A stretch of 64,000 nucleotides of DNA from Micromonospora luteifusca (GTDB lineage Bacteria; Actinomycetota; Actinomycetes; Mycobacteriales; Micromonosporaceae): the NCBI RefSeq assembly GCF_016907275.1, contig NZ_JAFBBP010000001.1, forward strand, positions 4,764,001-4,828,000. Direction: 5' to 3'. Below, piece after piece: positions 25,202 through 34,745 of this stretch (the stretch's first letter is position 1; each line of letters starts with the position of its first letter). A program made the translations under genes and the position numbers. The notes under the pieces are model-generated. The model saw only the letters and a program-made list of their open reading frames with translations, ran no database searches and was not told the DNA's origin.

Positions 25202-26062
25202 ATGTCCGGTACCCAGGAGCCGTTGGTCGAGGTCGATCGGCTCGCCGCCGAGCTCGACCACGTCGATCCGCCCACCCTGCTCGATGTCCGCTGGCGGCTC
25301 GTCGGCCCGCCGGGTCGCGACGACTACCTCGCCGGTCACCTGCCCGGCGCGGTCTTCATCGACCTGGACACCGCGCTCTGCGGGCCACCGGGTGCAGGCG
25401 GTCGGCATCCGCTGCCCGACCCGGCCGCGCTGCAGGTCGCGCTGCGTGCTGCCGGCGTCCGCGCCGGTCATCCCGTGGTCGTGTACGACGGCGGCGACGG
25501 CCTGGCCGCCGCGCGGGCCTGGTGGACGCTGCGCTGGTCAGGGCACCGCCCGGTGCGCCTGCTGCACGGTGGCTACCCGGCCTGGGTCGCCGCCGGTCGG
25601 CCCGTCTCCACCGACGCGCCCGCCCCGACTCCCGGCGACGTCGTGGTGCGCCCCGGTGATCTCCCGGTGCTCGACGCGGGGCAGGCCGCCGAGCTGGCCG
25701 CCGCGGACGACGCCGTGCTGCTCGACGTCCGGACGGCGCCCCGCTACCGGGGTGAGGTGGAGCCGATCGACCCGGTTGCCGGTCACGTGCCGGGAGCGGC
25801 GAACCTGCCTGCCGCCGAGTACGTCGGCCCGGACGGACGTTTCCTGGCCGCCGACGCGCTGAGTGCGCGGTTCGCCGCCGCCGGGGTGACCGGTGCGCGG
25901 GCCGTCGGGGCGTACTGCGGTTCCGGGGTGACCGCCGCACAGGCGGTGCTCGCGCTGCACCTGGCCGGCCGCACGGACGCGGCTCTCTACGTTGGATCGT
26001 GGAGCAACTGGGTGGCCGACCCGGCCCGACCGGTTGCCTCCGGGCCGACATCTGACCGCTGA
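25202..26062 (+). CDS. sseA: thiosulfate/3-mercaptopyruvate sulfurtransferase
   Basis: The 286-aa protein has two rhodanese domains. The N-terminal one (LLDVRWRL, GHLPGAVFIDLD) lacks the catalytic cysteine, having VYDGGDG at that position. The C-terminal one has the active Cys in AYCGSGVTA at about residue 240. A CGSGVTA loop is typical of mercaptopyruvate-type enzymes, although thiosulfate activity is possible. ATG 25202 was preferred to ATG 25193, which would add only three residues. It is divergent from ideR and followed by acuC after 48 nt. Confidence 0.9.
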   Translation: MSGTQEPLVEVDRLAAELDHVDPPTLLDVRWRLVGPPGRDDYLAGHLPGAVFIDLDTALCGPPGAGGRHPLPDPAALQVALRAAGVRAGHPVVVYDGGDGLAAARAWWTLRWSGHRPVRLLHGGYPAWVAAGRPVSTDAPAPTPGDVVVRPGDLPVLDAGQAAELAAADDAVLLDVRTAPRYRGEVEPIDPVAGHVPGAANLPAAEYVGPDGRFLAADALSARFAAAGVTGARAVGAYCGSGVTAAQAVLALHLAGRTDAALYVGSWSNWVADPARPVASGPTSDR

Positions 26063-26110
26063 CCAGCGCGTGCGGTGGGTCGGCGACGGTCCTCGTGCGA
26101 CGATGGGCTC

Positions 26111-27292
26111 ATGTCCGACGACACGATGGTGGTGTGGGACGAGTCGCTGCTCGCCTACGACATGGGCGACCATCCGCTCGACCCGGTCCGGGTTGAGCTG
26201 ACCGTCGCGCTGGCCCGCGAGCTGGGCATCCTGGCTCGGCCCGGGGTGCGGATGGTCAAGCCGGAGCCCGCCGACGACGCCCTGCTCACCCGGGTGCACG
26301 ACCCGGCCTACGTGGCCGCGGTGCGCGCCGCGCCCCGCGACCCGCTCTTCGCCGGGTACGGGCTGGGCACGTCCGACAACCCGGTCTTCGAGGGGATGCA
26401 CGAGTCCAGCGCGCTGATCGCCGGTGCGACGGTGGCTGCCGCCGAGGCGGTCTGGCGCGGCGATGCCCGGCGGGCGGTGAACGTGGCCGGCGGCCTGCAC
26501 CACGCGATGCCGGCCCGAGCCTCCGGCTTCTGCGTCTACAACGATCCCGCGGTGGCCATCGCCCGACTGCTCGACCTGGGCGCCGAGCGGATCGCGTACG
26601 TGGACGTCGACGTGCACCACGGCGACGGCGTGCAGCAGATCTTCTGGGACGATCCCCGGGTGCTCACGGTCAGCCTGCACGAGACCCCGCTGGCGCTCTT
26701 CCCGGGCACGGGTTTTCCGGACGAGACGGGTGGGCCGGGCGCGCAGGGCACCGCGGTCAACATGCCGCTGCCGCCGGGGGTCGACGACACCGGCTGGCAG
26801 CGTGCTTTCCACGCGATCGTGCCGTCGGTGCTGCGCGCGTTCCGGCCGCAGTTGCTGGTCAGCCAGTGCGGTGCGGACGGGCACCGACTGGACCCGCTCG
26901 CCGACCTCAACCTCACGGTGGACGGGCAGCGGGCCACCTACCTGGCGATGCGGGCGCTCGCCGACGAGTTGTGCGACGGCCGTTGGGTGGCCACCGGCGG
27001 CGGCGGGTACGCCCTGGTCGAGGTGGTGCCCCGGGCCTGGAGTCACCTGCTCGCCGTGGCCACCGGTGACCCGATCGACCCGGCCACGCTCACCCCTGCC
27101 GCCTGGCGGGATCTGGTCGCCTCCCGTCGTCTGGGCCGGGAGGTGCCGTTGCGCATGACCGACGACGCGGACCCGTCGTACGAGCCGTGGCAGCCGACGG
27201 GTGAGCCGAACGCGGTGGACCGGGCGATCGCGGCGACCCGCAAGACGGTCTTTCCGCTGCTGGGGCTCGACCCGCACGATCCGCGGGACTGA
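26111..27292 (+). CDS. acuC: AcuC-type protein deacetylase (histone deacetylase family)
   Basis: The 393-aa class I HDAC-fold protein should remove acetyl groups from lysines, classically on acetyl-CoA synthetase. Active-site motifs visible are AGGLHHAMPARASGFCVYND (tandem His), YVDVDVHHGDGVQ (the zinc Asp and His), and VSQCGADGHRLDPLADL (zinc Asp). The C-terminal TGGGGYALVE carries the usual glycine-rich loop before the catalytic Tyr. ATG 26111 is chosen. It is 14 nt upstream of the GNAT/acyl-CoA-synthetase fusion gene, so deacetylase and probable acetyltransferase share an operon. Confidence 0.93.
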   Translation: MSDDTMVVWDESLLAYDMGDHPLDPVRVELTVALARELGILARPGVRMVKPEPADDALLTRVHDPAYVAAVRAAPRDPLFAGYGLGTSDNPVFEGMHESSALIAGATVAAAEAVWRGDARRAVNVAGGLHHAMPARASGFCVYNDPAVAIARLLDLGAERIAYVDVDVHHGDGVQQIFWDDPRVLTVSLHETPLALFPGTGFPDETGGPGAQGTAVNMPLPPGVDDTGWQRAFHAIVPSVLRAFRPQLLVSQCGADGHRLDPLADLNLTVDGQRATYLAMRALADELCDGRWVATGGGGYALVEVVPRAWSHLLAVATGDPIDPATLTPAAWRDLVASRRLGREVPLRMTDDADPSYEPWQPTGEPNAVDRAIAATRKTVFPLLGLDPHDPRD

Positions 27293-27306
27293 GCCGGGCC
27301 GTTTCG

Positions 27307-29862
27307 GTGACGAGCCTGAACCAGCCGGTGGACGTGCTGCTCAGCGACGGGAGCACCGTCCAGTTGCGACCGATCGACCCGGCCGACGCGCCGGGCATCG
27401 TGGCGATGCACAGCCGGTTCTCCGAGCGCACCCGCTACCTGCGGTACTTCTCACCGTACCCACGCATTCCGGAACGGGACCTGATCCGGTTCGTCACCGT
27501 CGACCACCACGACCGGGAGGCGTTCGTGGTGCTGGCCGCCGACCAGATCGTCGCGGTCGGCCGTTACGAGCGGCTCGGCCCGCAGGCCCCGGAGGCCGAG
27601 GTGGCCTTCGTGGTGGAGGACGCCTATCAGGGTCGGGGCATCGGGTCGGTGCTGATGGAGCACCTGGCCGACACCGCCCGCCGCAACGACATCATGAGCT
27701 TCGTCGCCGAGGTGTTGCCGGCCAACGGGACGATGCTGCGGGTCTTCGCCGACTTCGGCTACCAGGTCCAGCGCGAGTACGCCGACGGCGTGGTGCACCT
27801 GAGCTTCCCGATCGCGCCCACCGAGGCCACGCTGGAGGTGCAGCGTGGCCGGGAGCACCGCACCGAGGCCCGCTCGATCGCTCGGCTGCTCGCCCCTCGT
27901 GGCATCGTCGTCTACGGGGCCAGCGCCACCGGTCAGGGCGTCGGCGCGGCGGTGCTCGGGCATCTGCGCGACGGCGGTTTCACCGGCGCGGTGGTGCCGG
28001 TGCATCCGAGCGCGTCGACGGTGGCGGGCCTGCCCGCGTACCCGTCGGCGGTTGACGCCGGGACGCCGCTGGACCTGGCGGTGGTGGCGGTCCCGCCGGA
28101 GGCGGCGACCGCGGTGGTCGCCGACGCCGCCGCCGCGGGCGTGCACGGTCTGGTGGTCATCTCGGCCGGCTTCGCCGAGGCCGGCGCCGAGGGCGCGGCC
28201 GTCCAGCGGTCGCTGGTCCGCGCGGCGCACGCCGCGGGGATGCGGGTGATCGGCCCGAACTGTCTCGGCGTGGCCAACACCGACCCGACGGTACGCCTCA
28301 ACGCGACCCTCGCCCCGGCTCTGCCGCCGGCCGGCCGGGTCGGCATCTTCAGCCAGTCCGGCGCCTTCGGGGTGGCGCTGCTCGCCGAGGCGGACCGGCG
28401 TGGCCTCGGCCTGTCCAGCTTCGTCTCGGCCGGCAACCGGGCCGACGTCTCCGGCAACGACCTTCTGCAGTACTGGCAGGCCGACCCCGGCACCGACGTG
28501 ATCATGTTGTACCTGGAGACCTTCGGCAACCCCCGCAAGTTCGCTCGGCTGGCCCGGCGGATCGGCCGCGCGAAACCGGTCGTCGCGCTCGCCTCGTCGG
28601 CCCGGCCGGTCGGCCTGGGTGACACCGCTGGGCCCGACGAGGTGGCGGTGGCCGCGCTCTTCGCCCAGTCCGGGGTGATCCGGGTGGACACCGTGTCGGA
28701 GCTGCTCGACGCGGGCGTGCTGCTGGCCAACCAGCCGTTGCCGGTCGGCGGTCGGGTCGGTGTGGTCGGCAACTCCTCGGCCCTGACCGGCCTGGCCGCC
28801 ACCGCCTGCGTCGGGCAGGGCCTCACCGTGGCCGACGGCTATCCCCGCGACGTCGCGCCGAGCGCCGGTGCCGCCGAGTTCGCCGCCGCACTCGCGGAGA
28901 CAGCCGACGACGAGCGGGTGGACGCCCTGGTGGTGGTGTTCGCCCCGCCGCTGCCCGGCCAACTGACGGAGGTGGACGCCGACGTGACGGCTGCGCTACC
29001 GGCCGCTCTCGCGCTGGGCAAGCCGACCGTGGCGACGTTCCTGGTCGGGCGGCTGCCGCCGGGGGTGCCGGCGTACAGCGGGGTGGAGGAGGCGGTCCGG
29101 GCTCTCGCCCGGGTGCACCGGTACGCCGAGTGGCTGCGCCGCCCGTCCGGGGTGGCGCCCGAGTTACCCGGTATCGATCGGGTCGCCGCGCAAACCGCGT
29201 TCCGCACCGACGCGACCGACCACGGTGCGCTGCTGGCCGCGTACGGGATCGACGTGGTGGCCTCGGTGCCCGTCGATTCGGTCGGCGCGGCGGTCGACGC
29301 GGCGGTGCGGCTGGGCTTTCCGGTGGCGCTCAAGGCGGCCGCCCCCGGGCTCCGGCACCGGCTCGATCTCGGTGCCGTCCGGCTCGACCTGCCCGACGAG
29401 CCGGCCCTCCGCCGGGCGTACGCCGAGCTGGCGGCGACCTTCGGCCCGGACGCGCTGGTCCAGCCGATGGTCCCGCCCGGGGTGGCCTGCGTGGTCGAGT
29501 TGGTGGAAGATCCGGCGTTCGGGCCGGTGGTCGGGTTCGGTCTCGGCGGGGTCGCCACCGAGTTGCTGGGCGACCGGGCCTGGCGGGCGGTGCCGCTGAC
29601 CGACCGGGACGCCACCGAGTTGGTCGACGAGCCCCGGGCGGCACCGCTGCTGCGCGGGCACCGGGGCGCCGCACCGGTCGACCGGGCGGCCCTGGCCGAC
29701 CTGCTGCTGCGGGTGGGTCAACTCGCCGATGAACAGCCCCGGGTACGGTCGCTGACCCTCAACCCGGTGCTCGCCCGCCCGGACGGCATCTCGGTCCTGC
29801 ACGCCCAGGTGCGAGTCGGTGGCGTGGTCGCCCGCCCGGACACCGGCCCCCGCCGCCTGTGA
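27307..29862 (+). CDS. GNAT acetyltransferase fused to NDP-forming acyl-CoA synthetase domains
   Basis: The 851-aa fusion starts with a GNAT domain at about residues 17-165 (EVAFVVEDAYQGRGIGSVLM is the acetyl-CoA-binding region). A CoA-binding Rossmann domain starts at about 200 (GIVVYGASATGQGVGAAVLG). Succinyl-CoA-synthetase-like ligase domains follow (IGPNCLGVANTDP, GIFSQSGAFGVALL). A C-terminal ATP-grasp part begins at about 640 (VALKAAAPGLRHRLDLGAV). This architecture is that of Pat-type protein lysine acetyltransferases; in the Salmonella enzyme the GNAT domain is C-terminal, whereas here it is N-terminal. The synthetase part may be a sensor or may still be catalytic. GTG 27307 starts it. 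Its neighbour acuC is the expected antagonist. Confidence 0.9.
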   Translation: MTSLNQPVDVLLSDGSTVQLRPIDPADAPGIVAMHSRFSERTRYLRYFSPYPRIPERDLIRFVTVDHHDREAFVVLAADQIVAVGRYERLGPQAPEAEVAFVVEDAYQGRGIGSVLMEHLADTARRNDIMSFVAEVLPANGTMLRVFADFGYQVQREYADGVVHLSFPIAPTEATLEVQRGREHRTEARSIARLLAPRGIVVYGASATGQGVGAAVLGHLRDGGFTGAVVPVHPSASTVAGLPAYPSAVDAGTPLDLAVVAVPPEAATAVVADAAAAGVHGLVVISAGFAEAGAEGAAVQRSLVRAAHAAGMRVIGPNCLGVANTDPTVRLNATLAPALPPAGRVGIFSQSGAFGVALLAEADRRGLGLSSFVSAGNRADVSGNDLLQYWQADPGTDVIMLYLETFGNPRKFARLARRIGRAKPVVALASSARPVGLGDTAGPDEVAVAALFAQSGVIRVDTVSELLDAGVLLANQPLPVGGRVGVVGNSSALTGLAATACVGQGLTVADGYPRDVAPSAGAAEFAAALAETADDERVDALVVVFAPPLPGQLTEVDADVTAALPAALALGKPTVATFLVGRLPPGVPAYSGVEEAVRALARVHRYAEWLRRPSGVAPELPGIDRVAAQTAFRTDATDHGALLAAYGIDVVASVPVDSVGAAVDAAVRLGFPVALKAAAPGLRHRLDLGAVRLDLPDEPALRRAYAELAATFGPDALVQPMVPPGVACVVELVEDPAFGPVVGFGLGGVATELLGDRAWRAVPLTDRDATELVDEPRAAPLLRGHRGAAPVDRAALADLLLRVGQLADEQPRVRSLTLNPVLARPDGISVLHAQVRVGGVVARPDTGPRRL

Positions 29863-29872
29863 GGCTGCCCGG

Positions 29873-30280
29873 TCAGGGGCGACTGGAGATCTGCTGGACG
29901 CCCCAGGAGTTGCCGTCCGGGTCGGTGAAGAAGACGAAGCCGACGTTGTCCAGCGGATCCGGCACCGCCCGGGGGTTCTGACCCACCACCTGGATTTCGC
30001 TGACCTCCACACCCCGAGCGACCAACTCCTCGTGGGCCCGCTTCAGGTTGGGCACCACGAGTTGCAGGCCCTTGAGCGAACCCGGCGGCATGTCCGGGAC
30101 GACACCCTTGCCGATCACGATCGAGCAGCCCGAGCCGGGCGGGGTCAACTGGATGATCCGGGCGTCGTCGCTGATCACTGTGTCGTGGTCCACGGTGAAG
30201 CCGAGCTGGTCGGCGTAGAACTTCTTCGCCCGGTCCAGGTCGGAGACCGGCACGATCACCACTTCCAACGTCCAGTTCAT
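29873..30280 (-). CDS. VOC (glyoxalase-fold) family protein
   Basis: The 135-aa protein has the vicinal-oxygen-chelate fold: LEVVIVPVSDLDRAKKFYAD at the start and FVFFTDPDGNSWGVQQI at the end, a layout common to small glyoxalase/bleomycin-resistance-like proteins. Such proteins act as dimers. The reaction is unknown. ATG 30280 has GAGGAG 7 nt upstream. It lies convergent to the Pat-like gene with only 10 nt between stop codons, and 110 nt downstream of the sigB-like gene on the same strand, behind a terminator. Confidence 0.85.
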   Translation of the reverse strand: MNWTLEVVIVPVSDLDRAKKFYADQLGFTVDHDTVISDDARIIQLTPPGSGCSIVIGKGVVPDMPPGSLKGLQLVVPNLKRAHEELVARGVEVSEIQVVGQNPRAVPDPLDNVGFVFFTDPDGNSWGVQQISSRP

Positions 30281-30339
30281 GGTCGCTCTCCTCGCGTCGA
30301 CGGTTCGGCGGATCGATGTCCCAGTCAACACCTCGACAG

Positions 30340-30376
30340 CACGGAAGGCCCCGGCGAACCGCCAGGGCCTTCCGTG
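30340..30376 (-). terminator. terminator after the sigB-like gene
   Basis: CACGGAAGGCCC (30340-30351) pairs with GGGCCTTCCGTG (30365-30376). An inner CGG/CCG pair extends the fold. It lies 14 nt past the leftward sigma gene's stop. Confidence 0.75.
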
Positions 30377-30389
30377 GGAACCGGGTGCG

Positions 30390-31406
30390 TCAGCAGGCGT
30401 ACGCCTCCAGGCGCTGCGCCCGCTCCGGGGCGCGCAGCTTCAACAGAGTCACCTTCTCGATCTGCCGGATCCGCTCCCGGGACAGGCCGAACTCCCTACC
30501 GACCTCGTCCAGAGTGCGCTGCCGGCCGTCGTCCAGGCCGAACCGCAGCCGGATGACCGCCTGCTCCCGCTGCGACAGGGTGGCCAGCACGACGCTTACC
30601 TCATTGCGCAGCTCGCCCTGGGCGGCAGCGTCACCCGGCTCGGTGCGCGGGTCCACCGCGGCCACGAAGTCGCCGAGCGCGCTCTCGCCGTCGTCGCCGA
30701 CGGCCTGGTCCAAACTGACCGGCTCCCGGTCGTAGGAGATCAGCTCGATGACCTGGATCTCGGGGATCTCCAGTGCCCGGGCGACCTCGGCGACCGTCGG
30801 TTCGCGGCCCAGCGTCACCGCCAACTCGCGGCGGGCCCGGACCATCCGGTTGACCTGCTCGACCATGTGCACCGGGATGCGGATCGTCCTGGCCTGGTCG
30901 GCCATCGCGCGAGTGATCGCCTGCCGGATCCACCAGGTGGCGTACGTGGAGAACTTGTACCCCTTGGCGTAGTCGAACTTCTCCACCGCCCGGATCAGAC
31001 CGAGGTTGCCCTCCTGGATCAGGTCGAGAAACGCCATGCCACGGCCGGTGTAGCGCTTGGCGATGCTGACGACCAGCCGCAGGTTCGCCTCCAGCAGGTG
31101 GTCCTTGGCCGCCCGGCCCTCCACGACGATCAGCTCCAGGTCGGCCCGCAGCTCTGCGGAGACCGGAGTGCAGGTGGCCAGCTTCTCGTCGGCGAACAGT
31201 CCCGCCTCGATCCGCCGGGCCAGATCGACCTCCTGGGCCGCGGTCAGCAGCTTGGTCCGGCCGATCCCATTCAGGTACGCGCGGACCAGGTCGGTGGAGA
31301 TGCCACGCTCGTCGGTGGCGTCCAGGTCGGCGAGGACCTCGGTGGCCCCGTCGGTGTCGGTCGTGGTGACCGGGCGCACCCGGTGTTCCGTCATCTGCAG
31401 GACCAT
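30390..31406 (-). CDS. sigB: group 2 sigma-70 factor (SigB/Hrd type)
   Basis: The 338-aa product has sigma regions 1.2 to 4: [20 protein letters not shown] (1.2), the region 2 core [20 protein letters not shown] and [17 protein letters not shown], region 3, and region 4 with [19 protein letters not shown]. It lacks the long basic N-terminus of the principal factor at 42548, so it is a group 2, stress or stationary-phase factor. Region 2 is nearly identical to that of SigA. ATG 31406 has GGGGAGAG upstream; a second ATG 12 nt in is possible. Proximity to ideR and sigA mirrors Rv2703, Rv2710 and Rv2711. Confidence 0.93.
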   Translation of the reverse strand: MVLQMTEHRVRPVTTTDTDGATEVLADLDATDERGISTDLVRAYLNGIGRTKLLTAAQEVDLARRIEAGLFADEKLATCTPVSAELRADLELIVVEGRAAKDHLLEANLRLVVSIAKRYTGRGMAFLDLIQEGNLGLIRAVEKFDYAKGYKFSTYATWWIRQAITRAMADQARTIRIPVHMVEQVNRMVRARRELAVTLGREPTVAEVARALEIPEIQVIELISYDREPVSLDQAVGDDGESALGDFVAAVDPRTEPGDAAAQGELRNEVSVVLATLSQREQAVIRLRFGLDDGRQRTLDEVGREFGLSRERIRQIEKVTLLKLRAPERAQRLEAYAC

Positions 31407-31638
31407 CTCTGTCTCTCCCCGTTTCCACGTCTGTGCCGTGTCTCCGGCCCAGCGGTGTCGCTGTGAGACACAGCTTGGCGGGCGGGGCGTAAAACGGGAG
31501 TGAGGCGATCGGGCACCCGACAGGAATTGGGTCGGATCGCTGGTGCGGTGTGTCATCCCGGCGTGTGGTTGCCCGCCACGACTACGTTGCGGACGATCGG
31601 CCACCTCGGGTCGGCGTGCACACACGATGGAGGACGGT

Positions 31639-32427
31639 GTGGTCTTCAAGCGGCTCATGAAGGCGATGGGGGTCGGCGGCCCGTCGGTCGAGACGGTGCT
31701 GGCCAACCCGAACTGCCGCCCGGGCGGCCAGCTGGAGGGCCACATCCAGGTGATCGGCGGTGACCACCAGGTCGACATCGACCACGTGACTCTCGGCCTG
31801 GTCACCCGGGTCGAAGTCGAGAGCGGCGACAACGACTACGACACCACCCAGGAGTTCCACCGCCAGCAGGTCACCGGCGCGTTCCGGTTGGAGCCTGGGC
31901 AGCGCCACGACATCCCGTTCCGCTTCGACGTGCCGTGGGAGACACCGGTCACCGAGCTGTACGGGCAACACCTGCACGGCATGACGATGGGGCTGCGTAC
32001 CGAGCTGGAGGTCGCCCGCGCGGTCGACAAGGGCGACCTGGACGCGGTGTCGGTGCACCCGCTGCCCGCGCAGGAACGACTGCTGGACGCGTTGCTGCGA
32101 CTGGGTTTCCGGTTCGCCCGCGCCGACGTCGAGCGTGGGCACATCTATGGCGTACGGCAGACGTTGCCGTTCTATCAGGAGATCGAGTTCAACCCGGCAC
32201 CGCAGTACGCCCGCTCGATCAACCAGTTGGAGGTCACCTTCATCGCCGATGCGCAGCAGATGCAGGTGGTGTTGGAGGTCGACAAGCGGGGCGGTGTCTT
32301 CAGCGAGGGTCGGGACGCGTTCGGCCGGTTCACGGTGGACCACGCCACCGCCGACCGCACCGACTGGACCGCCGAACTCGACAACTGGCTCCGCCAGTCC
32401 CTGACCCGCCGAGGCCTCTTCTCCTAA
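31639..32427 (+). CDS. Spo0M-like sporulation control protein
   Basis: The 262-aa protein has the arrestin-like beta-sandwich of Spo0[21 protein letters not shown], then [20 protein letters not shown] and [20 protein letters not shown]. In Bacillus, Spo0M affects sporulation and cell division; its role in actinomycetes is not settled. GTG 31639 was chosen because GGAGG lies 5 nt upstream; the ATG at 31627 overlaps that Shine-Dalgarno sequence. It is divergent from sigB, and a long palindrome follows. Confidence 0.87.
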   Translation: MVFKRLMKAMGVGGPSVETVLANPNCRPGGQLEGHIQVIGGDHQVDIDHVTLGLVTRVEVESGDNDYDTTQEFHRQQVTGAFRLEPGQRHDIPFRFDVPWETPVTELYGQHLHGMTMGLRTELEVARAVDKGDLDAVSVHPLPAQERLLDALLRLGFRFARADVERGHIYGVRQTLPFYQEIEFNPAPQYARSINQLEVTFIADAQQMQVVLEVDKRGGVFSEGRDAFGRFTVDHATADRTDWTAELDNWLRQSLTRRGLFS

Positions 32428-32487
32428 CCCGCACCCCTCCCACCCCCTCCCACCCTCTCCCGCCCCCTCCGCCCCCCTTCTCCGGCG

Positions 32488-32548
32488 GTTGATCATGAGG
32501 TTATTGCCAAGAAACGCCGGGGCGGAGGGCAATAACTTCATGATCACC
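32488..32548. repeat. long intergenic palindrome B (convergent gap)
   Basis: The 21-nt arms 32488-32508 and 32528-32548 are complementary at 19 of 21 positions (GATCATGA and GTTATTGCC blocks). The loop is 19 nt. It lies between convergent spo0M-like and dtd genes and shares the TTGATCA(A/T)GA core with palindrome A. Both flanks are C-rich or G-rich homopolymer-like runs. Confidence 0.8.
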
Positions 32549-32596
32549 GAGGGCGGTGGGGTGGGGAGGGGGACAGGGGGAACTGGGTGGGTGGGG

Positions 32597-33019
32597 TTAG
32601 AGGTCCAGGAGGATTGTGCGGGGGCCTATGTTGGTGCTTTCCACAAGCATGTGGGCGCGGAAGCGGCCGGTTTCCACCGGTGCGCCGCGTTGGCGAAGGG
32701 CATCGACGACCGCCGTCACCAGTGGTTCGGCTACCTCGGCGGGGGCGGCTGCCGTCCAGCTCGGGCGGCGGCCCTTGCGCGCGTCGCCGTAGAGGGTGAA
32801 CTGGCTGACCAGCAGGATCGGCGCCCCGGTGTCGGCGGCGGACCGCTCCTCGTCCAGGATGCGCAACTCGTGTACCTTGCGGGCCATCGTCTGTGCGGTC
32901 TGCTCGGTGTCGGTGTGGGTCACTCCGACCAGCACCAGCAGGCCATCCTCGATCGCTCCGACCACCTCGCCGTCCACGGTCACGCTGGCCCGCCCGACGG
33001 TCTGCACCACCGCGCGCAT
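32597..33019 (-). CDS. dtd: D-aminoacyl-tRNA deacylase
   Basis: DTD hydrolyses D-aminoacyl-tRNAs and so protects translation. The 140-aa protein begins [20 protein letters not shown] and has the family signature [20 protein letters not shown]. The second motif, NIGPRT near the C-terminus, supplies the Gly-Pro pair of the cross-subunit specificity loop, although most family members have V where this has R. Length is normal. Start ATG 33019 opens the conserved first strand. Confidence 0.93.
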   Translation of the reverse strand: MRAVVQTVGRASVTVDGEVVGAIEDGLLVLVGVTHTDTEQTAQTMARKVHELRILDEERSAADTGAPILLVSQFTLYGDARKGRRPSWTAAAPAEVAEPLVTAVVDALRQRGAPVETGRFRAHMLVESTNIGPRTILLDL

Positions 33020-33103
33020 CAGCCCACCACCGACGCGCCGGCCGCGTTCAGCGCGCGCATCAGCGGATCGCCGGGATGCTGACGGCCCCGCCTGCCGCTC
33101 GCA

Positions 33104-34588
33104 TCAGGCGGTCACCGGCTCGATGAAGCCGCGCTCCACCAGGTGCGCCACGATCGGTCCCGCCGCCTCGGCCATCTCGTCGGGCTCGACGTCGTGGGCC
33201 GCCGCGAGCAGAGCGAGCTGGTCGCGCAACGGCAGTCGACCGTCGGCGCCGCCGACCAGCGCCAGCACCAGCGGATCGATCTCCTCGGTCCAGCGCAGGC
33301 CGTGCGGCATCGCGAGGACCTGCCGGTCCACCGCCCAGCCCTCGTCACCCATGGTGGCCTCCTGCCGCAGTTGGAGCCCTTCAGCGGCCCGGTAGCGCTC
33401 GGCGAGCAACGCCTCGGTGTCGCGTACCCGCAGAAAGTCCTGGCGGTCGAACCAGGCGGCGATCTGATCGCCCAGCGGTGGCTGCACCCGCTGACGCAGC
33501 TCCTCCACGCGGACCACCGGGTCGGCGTGCCCACCCCGGCGCAGGGACACGATGCCGAAGCCGATCCCCTCCACCTTGTGCGCGTCGAACCAGTCCAACC
33601 AGGCGGCCATCCGCTGCGGGTCGGCGGTCTCGCCGACGTCGGTGAGCCACAGGTCGACGTACGCCATCGGGTCCGCCACCTCGCGCTGGATCACCCAGGC
33701 GTCCAGGCCGGTCCCGGCGAACCAGCCGGCCACCCGCTCGTCCCACTCCTCACCGGCGACGTGCACCCAGTTCGCCAGGTACTGCATGGTGCCGCCGTCG
33801 GTGAGCAGGCTCGGAGCGGCGGCGGCCAGCTCGGCCCCGATCGCGTCGCCGACCCTGCCGGAGTCGCGGTAGACGTGCGTGGTGGTGCCCGGGCCGACCA
33901 CGAACGGCGGGTTGCTCACCACCAGGTCGAACCGCCGACCGGCAACCGGGGCGACCAGGTCACCGCGGAGCAGCTCCCACTCCTGACCGTTGAGGGCGGC
34001 GGTGGTCGCGGCGAAGCGCAGCGCCCGCTCGGAGAGGTCGGTGGCGGTCACCGACCTGGCGTGGGTGGCCAGGTGCAGGGCCTGGACGCCAGAGCCGGTG
34101 CCCAGGTCCAGTGCGGTCTCGACCGGTCGACGCATTGTTGCGCCGATCAGGGTCTGGGTGGCCCCGCCGATGCCGAGGACGTGCTCGGCGTGCAGCGGCC
34201 GGCCCGGCCGGGCGTTGGCCGAGACGTCGGCGAGCACCCACCAGTCGTCGCCGTACGGCTCAAGGTCGATGCCGGCACGCAGGCCGTCGCCGTACCGCTC
34301 GACCAGCCCGCCGGCCAGCGCCTCGTCCAGGCTCAGCGGCGCCAGTGCGGCGGCGACCGCCGCCTCCGGCTCGAGCTGGTCGCAGATGAACACCCGGATC
34401 AGGGTGCCGAGCGGGTCGCCGTCCTCGGTGGCGCGCAGCGCGGCCCGGTAGTCGTTGCGGGCGACCGCGGCGGTCGCCTGGGCGCCCAACCGCTCGGCGA
34501 TGCCGTGGCTGGTGAACCCCGTCCGGGTCAGCGCGGTCCGCAGCGCGTCGACGCCAGCGGGGGAGAGCAGCATGTCGTGTTCGTCCAC
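33104..34588 (-). CDS. class I SAM-dependent methyltransferase with NPPF motif
   Basis: The 494-aa protein has an N-terminal helical domain of about 150 residues. The Rossmann methyltransferase core starts with ALDLGTGSGVQALHLATHA and carries the catalytic tetrapeptide NPPF in LVVSNPPFVVGPG at about residue 235. A C-terminal helical domain of about 200 residues follows. NPPF/Y is typical of N-methylation of glutamine or an exocyclic base nitrogen (HemK/RsmC-like), so RNA, DNA or a release factor is the likely target; the real substrate is unknown. GTG 34588 has AGGA upstream. A truncated acetyltransferase remnant ends 5 nt upstream of it. Confidence 0.82.
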   Translation of the reverse strand: MDEHDMLLSPAGVDALRTALTRTGFTSHGIAERLGAQATAAVARNDYRAALRATEDGDPLGTLIRVFICDQLEPEAAVAAALAPLSLDEALAGGLVERYGDGLRAGIDLEPYGDDWWVLADVSANARPGRPLHAEHVLGIGGATQTLIGATMRRPVETALDLGTGSGVQALHLATHARSVTATDLSERALRFAATTAALNGQEWELLRGDLVAPVAGRRFDLVVSNPPFVVGPGTTTHVYRDSGRVGDAIGAELAAAAPSLLTDGGTMQYLANWVHVAGEEWDERVAGWFAGTGLDAWVIQREVADPMAYVDLWLTDVGETADPQRMAAWLDWFDAHKVEGIGFGIVSLRRGGHADPVVRVEELRQRVQPPLGDQIAAWFDRQDFLRVRDTEALLAERYRAAEGLQLRQEATMGDEGWAVDRQVLAMPHGLRWTEEIDPLVLALVGGADGRLPLRDQLALLAAAHDVEPDEMAEAAGPIVAHLVERGFIEPVTA

Positions 34589-34592
34589 GCCG

Positions 34593-34745
34593 TCATCCTG
34601 CCACCGGCCGGGACGCGCCATCGGAGGCCGGCCGCAGACTCTCGGCCAACGCCAGATCGTCCACGAATTCGCCGTCGATCAGGAATTCGGCGGTGTGCCG
34701 GCCCTCGACGACGTAGCCGTGGCGTTCGTAGAGCCGCTGGGGACG
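34593..34745 (-). pseudogene. C-terminal remnant of a GNAT acetyltransferase
   Basis: About 48 codons encode QRLYERHGYVVEGRHTAEFL and then FVDDLALAESLRP, the usual last strands and helix of a GNAT N-acetyltransferase. The domain's N-terminal two thirds and acetyl-CoA loop are missing. Upstream of about 34742 the frame continues into unrelated Arg/Ser-rich codons and no start with a ribosome-binding site exists. The break coincides with the end of another remnant on the other strand. Confidence 0.7.
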
